Shown here: positions 1-8,491 of the stretch, one piece after another | Layout: every line of letters starts with the position of its first letter | Numbering within the stretch: the stretch's first letter is position 1 | Assembly (NCBI RefSeq): GCF_022230925.1 | Contig: NZ_JAKKFH010000008.1 | Location: forward strand, 186,001 to 250,000 | DNA from: Micromonospora alfalfae | Lineage (GTDB): Bacteria > Actinomycetota > Actinomycetes > Mycobacteriales > Micromonosporaceae | Direction: 5' to 3' | Length of the DNA stretch: 64,000 nt | The notes under the pieces: model-generated | Databases searched by the model: none | What the model saw: the letters and a program-made list of their open reading frames with translations, nothing else | What the model was told of the DNA's origin: nothing | Position numbers and translations under genes: made by a program

Positions 1-386
1 CCAGGCTGGACCCGACGGGTTGTTCCGGAAAACGAGCCAGGAGGCGAACGGTGAGGAGTCACATGCTGACCCTGTATCGACGCTTGCGCCGCGCCGGGAA
101 CGGTGCTCCGCCGCCCGGGTGCCCCGGGATGCGTCGCCGATCGCATCCGATACGGACACCGAACGGCGATCACCGCAGCGGCCAGGCCCGGCTGTGGAGC
201 GTCGAGCACGGCGGTCACGCCGCGGCCGGCGACCTGGAAGCGCTGAGCCGACCGCCCGCAATCACAGGCCTGTAATCCCCGCAAAAGGCATGACCCACAC
301 CGTGGTGGCGCCGCGCCCAGACGCTATTCCGTGCGGGGTAGTCGGCCATCCGCACCGTTATCCGGACCGCGGAAAGGACCATTGAG
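1..386. other. Left-edge region without a confident gene
   Basis: No recognisable protein family is encoded here. A small open frame beginning GTG 51 / ATG 63 and ending at 275 on the plus strand has a plausible GGTGAGGAG upstream of ATG 63, but the product is Arg/Pro/Gly-rich and looks like a non-coding GC-rich frame. The last 30 bases hold the ribosome binding site (GGAAAGGACC) of the next gene and presumably its promoter. Treated as intergenic. Confidence 0.4.
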
Positions 387-707
387 ATGACCAGCACCGT
401 ACAGAATCCGATCGAACTGCTTCGCGACAACCTGGAGGAGCAGTTCCAGCGGAACACCGACCAACTCGCCGAACTCACCCTACGCAGCCGGCAGCCGGGC
501 CGCAGCGGCTATGACCGCGACGCGCTCGCCGCGCTGATCGCGTCGGCCCGCCAGACGGTGTCCGACACCGCCCAGGCGCTGCGGCGTATGGCCGAGGGCA
601 GCTACGGCACCTGCGAACGCTGCACCGCCGACATTCCGCTGCAACGACTGGAGATCCTGCCGCATGCCCGGTTTTGCATGCCGTGCCAGCGCGCGCAGAC
701 CGGCTGA
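387..707 (+). CDS. TraR/DksA-type C4 zinc finger protein
   Basis: A 106-residue protein of the DksA/TraR family. The N-terminal half (about 5-70) is predicted alpha-helical, and the C-terminal half carries the C4 zinc finger as CERC (about residues 77-80) and CMPC (about 98-101). DksA proteins bind the RNA polymerase secondary channel and modulate transcription under stress. The short actinobacterial forms are less studied, so the exact role here is inferred. The start is supported by GGAAAGGACC just upstream of ATG 387. It heads a same-strand set (STAS, cupin, FAD reductase, USP) that looks like a stress-response operon. Confidence 0.85.
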   Translation: MTSTVQNPIELLRDNLEEQFQRNTDQLAELTLRSRQPGRSGYDRDALAALIASARQTVSDTAQALRRMAEGSYGTCERCTADIPLQRLEILPHARFCMPCQRAQTG

Positions 708-776
708 CGCCGACGGTAGGCGCGCGTTGCACGGCACCGGACCCGACAGGACATCAGCATACGAACGGAGGCGTCC

Positions 777-1217
777 ATGCGTTTCTCCTTGGTCCGACAT
801 CAGCGCGACGACGGGGTGGTCACGCTGGTCCCTGCCGGTGAGGTTGATATGGGCGCCGTCGGCACGCTGGGGTCCGCCCTTCAGGACGCGCTGTCTGCAC
901 CGGACCGCGTAGACGTGGTCGTCGACCTGGCCCGGGTGACGTTTCTGGACTGCGCTGGCATCGGAGCGCTGGTGGCCGGCCGCAACACCGCCCTCAGTCG
1001 CCGATGCGGCTTCACGGTGGTCAACCCGCAGCGGCAGGTGCTTCGGGTCCTGGAGCTGACCGGTGTCCTCGGCGTCCTGACCGGACGCGCGCAGCCGGCA
1101 CCGGTGCCTGCGCGAGCAACGCGGTCACGACGATCCGGGCGCCGCCGCGACGACCGGCGAGGAGCGGCGGCACGGTCGCCCGCCGGTGTTGCCTCGCGAA
1201 CGACTAGGAGTTGGTGA
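777..1217 (+). CDS. STAS-domain protein (anti-sigma factor antagonist-like)
   Basis: A 146-residue protein. Residues 1-105 form a STAS domain like SpoIIAA/RsbV anti-anti-sigma factors, which bind anti-sigma kinases in partner-switching control of alternative sigma factors. The signature loop reads FLDCAGIGAL, whereas classic members have D-S-S-G with the second Ser phosphorylated. Here that position is Ala, so the usual phospho-switch is probably absent. About 40 residues at the C terminus are Arg/Ala-rich and low complexity. ACGGAGG precedes ATG 777. The TGA stop (1215-1217) overlaps the ATG of the next gene by one base, suggesting translational coupling. Confidence 0.8.
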   Translation: MRFSLVRHQRDDGVVTLVPAGEVDMGAVGTLGSALQDALSAPDRVDVVVDLARVTFLDCAGIGALVAGRNTALSRRCGFTVVNPQRQVLRVLELTGVLGVLTGRAQPAPVPARATRSRRSGRRRDDRRGAAARSPAGVASRTTRSW

Positions 1218-1690
1218 TGGAAAAGTGGTCGTTGACGGCACTCGCCGATGGACTGCTGAGCTACGCGCTGACTGCGCCGAACGGCCGTGGCATGCGCACG
1301 GTTGATGGTGGACGTCCGTACCTGCTCGACCAGACGATGATTGCGATGGCTCGTGGCCAGAGGTTGGACGAGCACGACAACCTGGGTGCTGCCACCGTGC
1401 AGGTGCTGCGCGGCCGGGTGCGGGTCACTGTCGGCGATGACACGACCGACGGCCGCCCCGGAGAGTTGCTGATCATGCCCGGCGTCCGGCACACGGTGAC
1501 CGCACTGGAGGACGCGGTCGTGCTGCTCACCGTCGCGGAAGGTCCGACACCGATCCCGGCTGACGCTGTGGACACGCATCTGGTCGCTTCGTACGAGCGC
1601 CAGCACGGGCGCCGACGCTGGCCCGTGAACGCATCTCTGCCCGAGCCATGGCTAGCCACGACGACGTATCGCAGGGAGACAATTCGATGA
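1217..1690 (+). CDS. Single-domain cupin protein
   Basis: A 157-residue protein starting at ATG 1217, six bases after GGAG; upstream TTG and GTG codons in frame lack good spacing. The sequence fits a single small beta-barrel cupin: glycine-bounded strands through about residues 35-110, with RPGELLIMPGVRHTV matching cupin motif 2 and its His. Motif 1 (around 'RGQRLDEHDN') has one clear His and a Glu, so metal binding is possible but not certain. No substrate can be assigned. It overlaps both neighbours (TGATG and ATGA), so it is cotranslated with the STAS and FAD-reductase genes; a sensory or protective role is an inference. Confidence 0.75.
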   Translation: MEKWSLTALADGLLSYALTAPNGRGMRTVDGGRPYLLDQTMIAMARGQRLDEHDNLGAATVQVLRGRVRVTVGDDTTDGRPGELLIMPGVRHTVTALEDAVVLLTVAEGPTPIPADAVDTHLVASYERQHGRRRWPVNASLPEPWLATTTYRRETIR

Positions 1691-2955
1691 AGCAACGCGT
1701 GTTCGTGATCGTCGGGGCCGGGTTGGCCGGGGCGAAGGCCGCGCAGACGCTGCGCGAGACCGGATTCGGCGGCGAGATCGTGTTGCTCGGGGAGGAACCC
1801 GAACAGCCCTATGAGCGGCCGTCGCTGTCCAAGGGTCTGCTGCTGGGCACGGCCGACCGGGAGTCGGTGTTCGTGCACGAGGCCGGCTGGTACGCCGAGC
1901 ACGCCGTGGACCTGCGCACCGGTACCCGACTGACCGGGATCGACCGGGCCGGCCGGCAGGTTGAGCTGGCCGGGGGTCAGCGTATCGGCTACGACGCGCT
2001 GCTGCTGGCTACCGGTGCGACCCCCCGCCGCTTAGAAGTGCCCGGCGCCGACCTCGACGGGGTGCTGCCGTTGCGTACCCTGCCCGACAGCGACCGGATC
2101 GCGGTCGCGCTCGTCGACGGCGGCCACCTGGTGGTGGTGGGTGCCGGCTGGATCGGGCTGGAAGTCGCTGCCGCCGCCCGCCAGCGCGGTGCCACCGTGA
2201 CCGTCGTGGAACGCTCCGAATTGCCGCTGCTGCGCTTACTGGGGCCTGGCATCGCCCGGGTCTTCGCCGATCTGCACCGCGACCACGGGGTCACGTTCCG
2301 CTTCGGTGTCGCCGTGCAGGAGTTCCGTGGCGAAGGCCGGGTGTCCGCGGTACTGCTGGGCGACGGCACCGAGCTGCCGGCCGACGCGGTCGTCGTCGGA
2401 GTCGGCGTCGGTCCCAACGTGGCTTTCGCCGAACGGGCCGGTTTGGCAGTCGACAACGGCGTCGTCGTCGACCAGGCGCTGCGCAGCAGCGACCCGCGTA
2501 TCTATGCCGCCGGGGACATCGCCAACGCCTACCACCCGCTGTACGACACGCATCTGCGCCTCGAGCACTGGGCCACGGCGCTGCACTCCGGTCCGGCCGC
2601 CGCCCGGTCCATGCTGGGCGTCGAGGTCGTCTACGACCGGCTGCCCTACTTCTATACCGACCAGTACGACCTGGGCATGGAGTACACCGGCTACGTCCCG
2701 CCCGGCGGGTACGACACCGTCGTGGTGCGCGGCGACCTCGCCAAGCGGGAGTTCATCGCGTTCTGGACCGCCGGGGGCCGGGTGATGGCCGGCATGAACG
2801 TCAATATCTGGGACGTCACCCCTCAGATCCAGAATCTGATCCGCGGCAAGAAGCCGGTCGACCTCGCCCGGCTCGCCGACCCCGGCATCGCCCTCGACGA
2901 CGTCACACCCCTCGACGCACAGCCGTTCGCCGCCGGAAGGAGCAACAGATCATGA
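1687..2955 (+). CDS. FAD-dependent NAD(P)H oxidoreductase (ferredoxin/rubredoxin reductase type)
   Basis: A 422-residue pyridine-nucleotide disulfide oxidoreductase-family flavoprotein. FAD site GAGLAGAKAAQTL lies at about residues 8-20, the NAD(P) site GAGWIGLEVAAAA at about 150-162, and the second FAD motif 'IYAAGDIAN' at about 275-283, followed by a C-terminal reductase domain. Relatives pass electrons from NAD(P)H to ferredoxins or Rieske partners of oxygenases; no ferredoxin gene is adjacent, so the partner is unknown. ATG 1687 lies after GGGAGAC and overlaps the cupin stop as ATGA. Two in-frame TTA codons (2032-2034 and 2236-2238) are rare in this genome type and could make translation depend on the bldA tRNA. 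Confidence 0.85.
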   Translation: MKQRVFVIVGAGLAGAKAAQTLRETGFGGEIVLLGEEPEQPYERPSLSKGLLLGTADRESVFVHEAGWYAEHAVDLRTGTRLTGIDRAGRQVELAGGQRIGYDALLLATGATPRRLEVPGADLDGVLPLRTLPDSDRIAVALVDGGHLVVVGAGWIGLEVAAAARQRGATVTVVERSELPLLRLLGPGIARVFADLHRDHGVTFRFGVAVQEFRGEGRVSAVLLGDGTELPADAVVVGVGVGPNVAFAERAGLAVDNGVVVDQALRSSDPRIYAAGDIANAYHPLYDTHLRLEHWATALHSGPAAARSMLGVEVVYDRLPYFYTDQYDLGMEYTGYVPPGGYDTVVVRGDLAKREFIAFWTAGGRVMAGMNVNIWDVTPQIQNLIRGKKPVDLARLADPGIALDDVTPLDAQPFAAGRSNRS

Positions 2956-3218
2956 CCAGTAACCCGGCCGCTGCGATCGTCGTAGGCATTGACGGCTCCC
3001 CGCCCAGCGTGCACGCCCTGGACTGGGCCGCCCGGGAGGCCGTCGCCCGGCACCGCCCGCTGCGAATCGTGCACGCGTTCCGATGGCCGCTGACCAACGA
3101 ACTGATGGGCCCACCCGTGGTGGGCCCACCCGACGCCGGACTCCAGTACGCCGCCGAACAACGTAAGCCGCACATCCCGCAAAGCCCATTACCCGTGACT
3201 CCGGTAACGGGCTTCTGA
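2952..3218 (+). CDS. Truncated universal stress protein (UspA-like), probable remnant
   Basis: An 88-residue product starting at an ATGA overlap with the FAD reductase. Residues 8-45 (AIVVGIDGSPPSVHALDWAAREA...) are the clear N terminus of a UspA domain with the first beta strand and Asp of the nucleotide-binding fold. The family usually has about 140 residues per domain, and actinobacterial proteins often have two. Homology ends near residue 70; the ATP-binding G-x2-G-x9-G(S/T) motif is missing and the last codons lie inside a terminator-like hairpin. This looks like a gene cut by deletion. Whether the short protein is made is unknown. Confidence 0.65.
   Translation: MTSNPAAAIVVGIDGSPPSVHALDWAAREAVARHRPLRIVHAFRWPLTNELMGPPVVGPPDAGLQYAAEQRKPHIPQSPLPVTPVTGF
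3182..3214. terminator. Stem-loop at the end of the truncated USP frame
   Basis: Arms AAGCCCATTACC (3182-3193) and GGTAACGGGCTT (3203-3214) pair with one mismatch around a 9-base loop. It overlaps the last codons of the truncated USP frame and has no long T run. Likely the transcription terminator of the stress operon. Confidence 0.6.
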
Positions 3219-3290
3219 CCTGCAAAAACTGAGAGTGGGCGATGCTGGTACCGACCCAGTGACCTCTTCGGTGTGAACGAACGGCTCGGC

Positions 3291-4277
3291 TCAACCGGCA
3301 ATGTCCACGACGACCTTGCCCTCGGCGGTGCCGCCGGCGACCAGGTGGTGGGCGTCCATGACCGTGTCGAGCGTGAACCGACGCCCGTCCAGTCGGGGGC
3401 GCAGTGCGCCGGCGTCGGCCAGCGTCGCGATCTCGCGCAGAATGGCGCCGTGGTGTTCGCGGCCCCGCCCGGTGAGCATCGGCAGCAGAGTGAACACGCC
3501 GGAGTAGGTCGCGCCACGGAACGACAGCGGAGCGAGCGAGTGTGAGCCCCAGCCCAGCGCGCTGACGACGTGCCCGAGGTAGGTGCGGACCGCCGCGAAC
3601 GACGCGTCGAGCGTCGCGCCACCGACGTTGTCCACGACGATGTCGAATCCCTCCCCGCCGGTGTACCTCTCGACGTACTCCTCGACAGTGCTCGTGGTGT
3701 AGTCGATCGGCACGGCGCCCAGGCTCTCGATCACCCGCATGCTCGCCGGCCCGCCGGTGGCGTACGCCTCGGCGCCGCGGGCCTGGGCAAGTTGCACGCC
3801 CACGTACCCGACGCCGCCGGCACCGCCGTGCACCAGCACCTTCTGCCCGGCCCGGACCCCAGCCCGGTCGACAAGCCCCTCCCAGGAGGTGACCGCCGCC
3901 AGTGGCAACGCGGCGGCCTCCCGCATCGAGAGGCTCCTCGGCTTGTGGGCCAGCAACCGGGCGTCCACTGCGGCGTACTCGGCAAGCGAACCCTGGAGGT
4001 CGCCGACGCCCCCGCACAGCCCGTACACCTCGTCCCCCGGCTCGAAGCCGGTCACGTCCGCGCCCACCGCCGCGACGACACCGGCGAGGTCCAGGCCGAG
4101 CACCGCTGGCACCTGAACACGCGCGTGCGCGGCCTTTCCAGCCTGGATCTTCGTGTCGAGCGGGTTGACCCCGCTGGCGACGATCTGCACCAGCACGTGA
4201 CCGCGCTCGGGGGTGGGTTGATCGATCTCCTCGACCGTCAGCGGAACGTCGAACTCCCGCAGCACCGCAGCACGCAT
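3291..4277 (-). CDS. Zinc-independent MDR-family oxidoreductase (quinone reductase-like)
   Basis: A 328-residue medium-chain dehydrogenase/reductase. The N-terminal GroES-like substrate domain occupies about 1-120. A Rossmann domain with HGGAGGVGYVGVQLA, the NADPH-binding glycine motif typical of quinone oxidoreductases, starts at about residue 145. The cysteines and histidines that bind catalytic zinc in alcohol dehydrogenases are absent, so NADPH-dependent reduction of quinones or activated alkenes is more likely than alcohol oxidation. ATG 4277 was chosen because homologous sequence starts there (MRAAVLREF) and GGAGAG precedes it; the frame stays open upstream with Arg-rich non-family sequence. 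It converges with the stress operon and stands alone. Confidence 0.85.
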   Translation of the reverse strand: MRAAVLREFDVPLTVEEIDQPTPERGHVLVQIVASGVNPLDTKIQAGKAAHARVQVPAVLGLDLAGVVAAVGADVTGFEPGDEVYGLCGGVGDLQGSLAEYAAVDARLLAHKPRSLSMREAAALPLAAVTSWEGLVDRAGVRAGQKVLVHGGAGGVGYVGVQLAQARGAEAYATGGPASMRVIESLGAVPIDYTTSTVEEYVERYTGGEGFDIVVDNVGGATLDASFAAVRTYLGHVVSALGWGSHSLAPLSFRGATYSGVFTLLPMLTGRGREHHGAILREIATLADAGALRPRLDGRRFTLDTVMDAHHLVAGGTAEGKVVVDIAG

Positions 4278-4499
4278 GGCAATCCACACTCTCCGTGGTC
4301 GAGACGTCACGTGGACGGTATCCGACCGGATTGCCGGACGGGGCGGCTTCCTCGGTGACCCGCGCCGGCGTCCGCCGGAACTTCTGGCCGGCCCGGCCGA
4401 CCACCCGGATGCCACAGGTCACGGCTGATCGGCTTTTGCCATCTGAGGAAAAAGTTCGTCACCTCTTGTAAAAAGTCTCGACACAGTGAGGATATTCAG

Positions 4500-6563
4500 A
4501 TGCGTCGTCACCCTCAGATTCCTGGGCGGGTGGTCTCGGGCCTCCTCGCGTTCCTCCTCGCCTCGGCTGTCGCTCTGCTCGCACCGGCTCAGCCCGCCGC
4601 AGCTCACGGGACCCTCGCCGAGTCCACACCGGCGGGAGGCGCCACGGTGCGCGAGCCGGTGACGTCGGTGCGGCTGTTCTTCACCGAGAAGGCCGCCGCC
4701 AACGCGTTCTTCACGATCACCGCCCCGGGCGGCACCCGTGTCGACAACGGGTGGTCGCAGGGGGAGCCGAAGCCACTCGACAAGCCGGTACGCGAGTACT
4801 TCCTGGTCAACGGGCAGTTCGAGCCACGGGAGTACACGACGGGGTTCCCCGCGGTGGTGTCCGTCGCCCACCTGCCCGCCAAGGGTCAGTATTCGGTGAG
4901 CTACCTGTCGGTCGCCTCGGACGGCGATACCGTGCGGGGCACCCTGACCTTCCGCTACGACGGGCGGGTGACGGCAGCGCCGAAGGGGTGGAGCCCGCCG
5001 TCGACTCAACCGGACCCGGCGCTGGTGGCCGCCACCGAGCAGCACAACACGTCCGGGCAGGCCTCGGCGGTGCCGACCACCGCGGCCGATCCGACGACCC
5101 CGCCGGCTGCGGCGGCCCCGTCGACCGGGTCAACCGAGGAGAGCGGTTCCGGGGCGCTGGCCTGGGCCGGCTGGGCGGCGGCGGTCGCGGCGGTCGGGGC
5201 GCTGGCCGGGTTCATCGTCTGGCGTCGCCGATCCGCCGGAACACCCGCCGGCCAGGGCCGTGCCTCGGCGGCGACCTCCGGCCGAGACGGCGGTGGCGCC
5301 CGTACCACGAACAGGACGGGCACTGGCAAGACCGTCGGCGGCAAGACCGTCCCCGGCAAGGCTGCCGGGGACAAGCCCGTCGGGGGCAAGGTCGGCGCGG
5401 CGACCGGCGTCGTCGCGCGTACCGCGAGCGACAAGCGGCGGGCTGCCACCGTGCCGGCGGCGCGCAAGGGCAACACGGTCGTCACGGCCCGCACGGGCGT
5501 TGCTGTCGATCCGACGCCCACCGATCAGGCGACCAGGGCCTTCGCCAGTACGGACGGCGAGCCGACGGTCGACCCCGGACCACGGCCCGACACGGACCTC
5601 GCCGCCGCGACGCCTGGGTCCCGGTTGAGCAACACCCACCTGGCGCTGTTCGTCGGCGGTCTGGTGCTGGCCCTGCTGGCCGGGTTCGGGCTGGCCCGTA
5701 TCGGCACCTCCGACAAGAGTCCCGCGACCGGCAACGCACGACAGTCAGCCGGTGGACCGCCCGCCTCGGGCCAGGTGGGCTCCGCGACCGACGGGCACCA
5801 ACACCCTGCCGGTACGGGGCCGCACACGCATCGGGGTGACGACGCGACTGGCGCAACGCTGGCGACCGGCACGACGGTCAGCGCCGGCGGGTACACCCTG
5901 CAACCGCTGGAGCGGTCCCAACCCTCTGGTGTACGCGCCGACTACCGGTTCCGTATCGTCGGGACCGACCGGCAGCCGGCAACGACCTTCGCGGTCGTCC
6001 ACGACAAGCCGTTGCACCTGATCGTGGTGGGCCGCGACCTGACCGGCTACCAGCACCTGCATCCGACAATGGCGCCCGACGGCACCTGGAGCGTGCCCCT
6101 GACGCTGGCCCGACCCGGCGGCTACCGCGTCTACGCCGACTTCTCCGTCACCGCGGCCGACGGCACGCAGCAGCCTCTGGTGCTGGGCGTCGACCACACA
6201 GTGCCCGGTGCGCACAGCCCGACCGCACTGCCGCCGGCACAGGCGCAGACGAAGGCTGGTCCGTACACGGTGTCGATGACCGGCACCCCGACGGTGGGGG
6301 TGACGGCGCCGATGCACTTCCAGGTCAGCGCTGACCCGACCGTACCGGCGCAGGTGGAGCCGTACCTGGGCGCGTACGGGCACCTGGTCGTGGTTCGTGA
6401 GGGTGACCTCGGCTACGTGCACGTCCACCCCGAGCCGGAGCTGGTCGACGGGACCGTCAAGTTCTGGCTGACCGCGCCGAGTTCAGGCCGGTACCGGGCC
6501 TTCTTCGACTTCCAGATCGCCGGCAAGGTGCACACCGGGGAGTTCACGATCAACGTTCAGTGA
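4500..6563 (+). CDS. Large CopC-domain membrane protein with His-rich linker and extra C-terminal domain
   Basis: A 687-residue chimera. A signal peptide (1-35) ends AAAH, leaving a mature N-terminal His, the copper ligand of CopC proteins; the CopC fold covers about 36-158. A first membrane segment (about 218-243, ending WRRR) is followed by a long Thr/Ala/Lys-rich linker with GGK/PGK repeats, a second membrane segment (about 380-400), a His-rich stretch (about 428-445, DGHQHPAG...PHTHRG), and a C-terminal beta-rich domain with HLHP and HVHP motifs. Predicted topology puts both folded ends outside. Role: extracytoplasmic copper binding or delivery (inferred). Typical CopC proteins are under 200 residues, so the architecture is unusual. 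GTGAGG precedes ATG 4500. Confidence 0.75.
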   Translation: MRRHPQIPGRVVSGLLAFLLASAVALLAPAQPAAAHGTLAESTPAGGATVREPVTSVRLFFTEKAAANAFFTITAPGGTRVDNGWSQGEPKPLDKPVREYFLVNGQFEPREYTTGFPAVVSVAHLPAKGQYSVSYLSVASDGDTVRGTLTFRYDGRVTAAPKGWSPPSTQPDPALVAATEQHNTSGQASAVPTTAADPTTPPAAAAPSTGSTEESGSGALAWAGWAAAVAAVGALAGFIVWRRRSAGTPAGQGRASAATSGRDGGGARTTNRTGTGKTVGGKTVPGKAAGDKPVGGKVGAATGVVARTASDKRRAATVPAARKGNTVVTARTGVAVDPTPTDQATRAFASTDGEPTVDPGPRPDTDLAAATPGSRLSNTHLALFVGGLVLALLAGFGLARIGTSDKSPATGNARQSAGGPPASGQVGSATDGHQHPAGTGPHTHRGDDATGATLATGTTVSAGGYTLQPLERSQPSGVRADYRFRIVGTDRQPATTFAVVHDKPLHLIVVGRDLTGYQHLHPTMAPDGTWSVPLTLARPGGYRVYADFSVTAADGTQQPLVLGVDHTVPGAHSPTALPPAQAQTKAGPYTVSMTGTPTVGVTAPMHFQVSADPTVPAQVEPYLGAYGHLVVVREGDLGYVHVHPEPELVDGTVKFWLTAPSSGRYRAFFDFQIAGKVHTGEFTINVQ

Positions 6564-6628
6564 GCCCGGAACTTTCTCCCAGTCGCGGCCGACCACCCTC
6601 CCAGCCGCAACCTTCGGAGGAAGAACAC

Positions 6629-7231
6629 ATGCGCACCACCAGCCCGAACGCTTCACGCCGCCGCTCGGCAGCCATCCTCGCCGCCGCGATCCTGACGGTG
6701 GGCGTCGCCGGTTGCGGCTCGTCCGACTCTCCGTCGACAGCGCAGGCGGGACCGCCCGCGCCGACCTCGGCCAACCCGGACGCTGGTGTGCTCGGCATTC
6801 GTGACCCGTGGGTGAAGGCGGCCGACAAGGGCATGACGGCCGCCTTCGGGACCCTCGTCAACGACGGCGACACCGATGTCACTCTGACGAGTGCCACGAC
6901 GTCCCTGTCGCCGATGGAGCTGCACGAGATGGCCATGAAGGACGGCAAGATGGTCATGCGGCAGAAACAGGGCGGCGTCGTGATCAAGGCCGGGAGCACG
7001 CACGCCCTGGAGCCCGGCGGCGACCACCTGATGCTGATGAACCTCACCAAGCCCGTTCAGGCGGGCGACGAGCTGACCTTCACCCTGACCTTCGCCGACG
7101 GCAGGACCCAGCAGTTCCGCGCCATGGCCAAGCCGTTCACCGGCGCGCAGGAGAGCTACGCCCCCGGGCACGGCGAGCCGACGCCCGGCATGAGCGCCAC
7201 GCCGGAGATGAGCATGAGCCCGGCATCGTGA
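6629..7231 (+). CDS. PCuAC-type copper chaperone lipoprotein
   Basis: A 200-residue lipoprotein with a signal peptide and lipobox GVAGC (Cys29). The mature part is a PCuAC (DUF461) domain: ELHEMAM supplies the first His/Met pair, with further Met residues and DHLMLM providing the second pair, matching the H-M-x10-M-x21-H-x-M copper(I) motif of the family. These chaperones carry Cu(I) to extracytoplasmic targets such as cytochrome oxidase; in Streptomyces the related ECuC acts with Sco and a DyP peroxidase. The tail is Met-rich (MSATPEMSMS). ATG 6629 follows GGAGGAAG. Its stop overlaps the next start as GTGA. Confidence 0.85.
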   Translation: MRTTSPNASRRRSAAILAAAILTVGVAGCGSSDSPSTAQAGPPAPTSANPDAGVLGIRDPWVKAADKGMTAAFGTLVNDGDTDVTLTSATTSLSPMELHEMAMKDGKMVMRQKQGGVVIKAGSTHALEPGGDHLMLMNLTKPVQAGDELTFTLTFADGRTQQFRAMAKPFTGAQESYAPGHGEPTPGMSATPEMSMSPAS

Positions 7232-8469
7232 CGCGGAGACCACCTGTCCGACCGCTGAGCAGGCGTGGTCTGCTCACCGGCGGAGCACTGGCAACCGGCG
7301 GAGCCCTGGCCGGCGGTGCCGCCATCGCCGCTACCAGTGTGGGGAGGGCCGGGCCACCGCCCGCGACGGTTGCCGACACGACGCCAGTGGCGTCAGTCGG
7401 CGGCCTGGTCGAGCCGTTCCACGGCGCTCGGCAGGCCGGGGTGGCCACCGAACCGCAGGCGCACGCGTCGTTCGTGGCGCTCACAGTGCGGGCCGGCGTC
7501 GACCGGGCCGCGCTGGGTCGGATGCTGCGGCTGCTCACCGACGACGCCGCCCGGCTCACCCAGGGCCGACCTGCGCTGGCCGACACCGAGGCCGAACTCG
7601 GGCTGCTGCCGGCACGGTTGACGGTGACCTTCGGCTTCGGGCCGGGCCTCTACCAGGCGGCCGGCGTCGACGACCGCCGGCCGGCATCGGTCACCGAACT
7701 GCCGTCGTTCCGCATCGACCGGCTTCAGCCGGCCTGGTCCGGTGGTGACCTGCTGCTCCAGATCTGCGCGGACGACGCGATCTCCGTCGCCCACGCCCAG
7801 CGAGTCCTGATCAAGGACAGCCGACCGTTCGCCACAGTGCGGTGGGTCCAGCAGGGCTTCCGGCGCAGCCCCGGTGTCGAGCCGGGCGGCCACACCCAAC
7901 GCAACCTGTTCGGTCAGCTCGACGGCACCGCCAACCCCCGACCCGGCGCACCCATGGACACCGCCCTCTGGGTCGCGGACGGCCCGGCGTGGCTGCGCGA
8001 CAGCACCACAGTGGTGCTCCGGCGGATCAGCATGAACATGGAAACCTGGGACCTGCTCGGCCGCAGCGACCGCGAGCTCGCCGTCGGGCGACGGCTCGAC
8101 ACCGGTGCACCGCTCACCGGCACCGCCGAACACGACGAACCCGACTTCGCCGCCACCGACGCCGACGGTCTCACCGTCATCCCCGACTTCTCCCACCTGA
8201 CCCGCGCCCACGTCACCGACGACCGGCTGAAGATCCTGCGCCGGCCCTACAACTACGACGGGGCGCCGACGGCGGAGGGCCACGCGGACAGCGGATTGAT
8301 CTTCACCTCGTACCAGGCCGACATCGCCCGACAGTTCCTGCCCATCCAGCGCCGGCTGGCCGACCGGGACCTGCTCAACGAGTGGACCACGCCGATCGGT
8401 TCCGCTGTCTTCGCCATCCCGCCCGGATGTCAACCGGGCGGTTGGATCGGCGAGCAGGTGCTCGGATGA
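7228..8469 (+). CDS. Tat-exported DyP-type heme peroxidase
   Basis: A 413-residue dye-decolourising peroxidase. The N terminus has a Tat signal (LSRRGLLTGG then a hydrophobic Ala/Gly stretch), as expected for export of a folded heme enzyme. The family motif GxxDG appears as GQLDG at about residue 230, with its catalytic Asp; 'HLTRAHV' about 100 residues later holds the likely proximal heme His. The start is GTG 7228, overlapping the PCuAC stop; the frame is open further upstream but family homology and the Tat motif begin here. Position after a PCuAC gene resembles the Streptomyces copper-trafficking locus with DtpA, so this enzyme probably works with the copper proteins around it. Confidence 0.87.
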   Translation: MTRRPPVRPLSRRGLLTGGALATGGALAGGAAIAATSVGRAGPPPATVADTTPVASVGGLVEPFHGARQAGVATEPQAHASFVALTVRAGVDRAALGRMLRLLTDDAARLTQGRPALADTEAELGLLPARLTVTFGFGPGLYQAAGVDDRRPASVTELPSFRIDRLQPAWSGGDLLLQICADDAISVAHAQRVLIKDSRPFATVRWVQQGFRRSPGVEPGGHTQRNLFGQLDGTANPRPGAPMDTALWVADGPAWLRDSTTVVLRRISMNMETWDLLGRSDRELAVGRRLDTGAPLTGTAEHDEPDFAATDADGLTVIPDFSHLTRAHVTDDRLKILRRPYNYDGAPTAEGHADSGLIFTSYQADIARQFLPIQRRLADRDLLNEWTTPIGSAVFAIPPGCQPGGWIGEQVLG

Positions 8470-8491
8470 CGACGCCAACCGGAGTTCCGTC

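Noticed and set aside
20..385. Two overlapping plus-strand open frames at the left edge
   Set aside because: Arg/Pro-rich translation with no family features; only one weak ribosome binding site.
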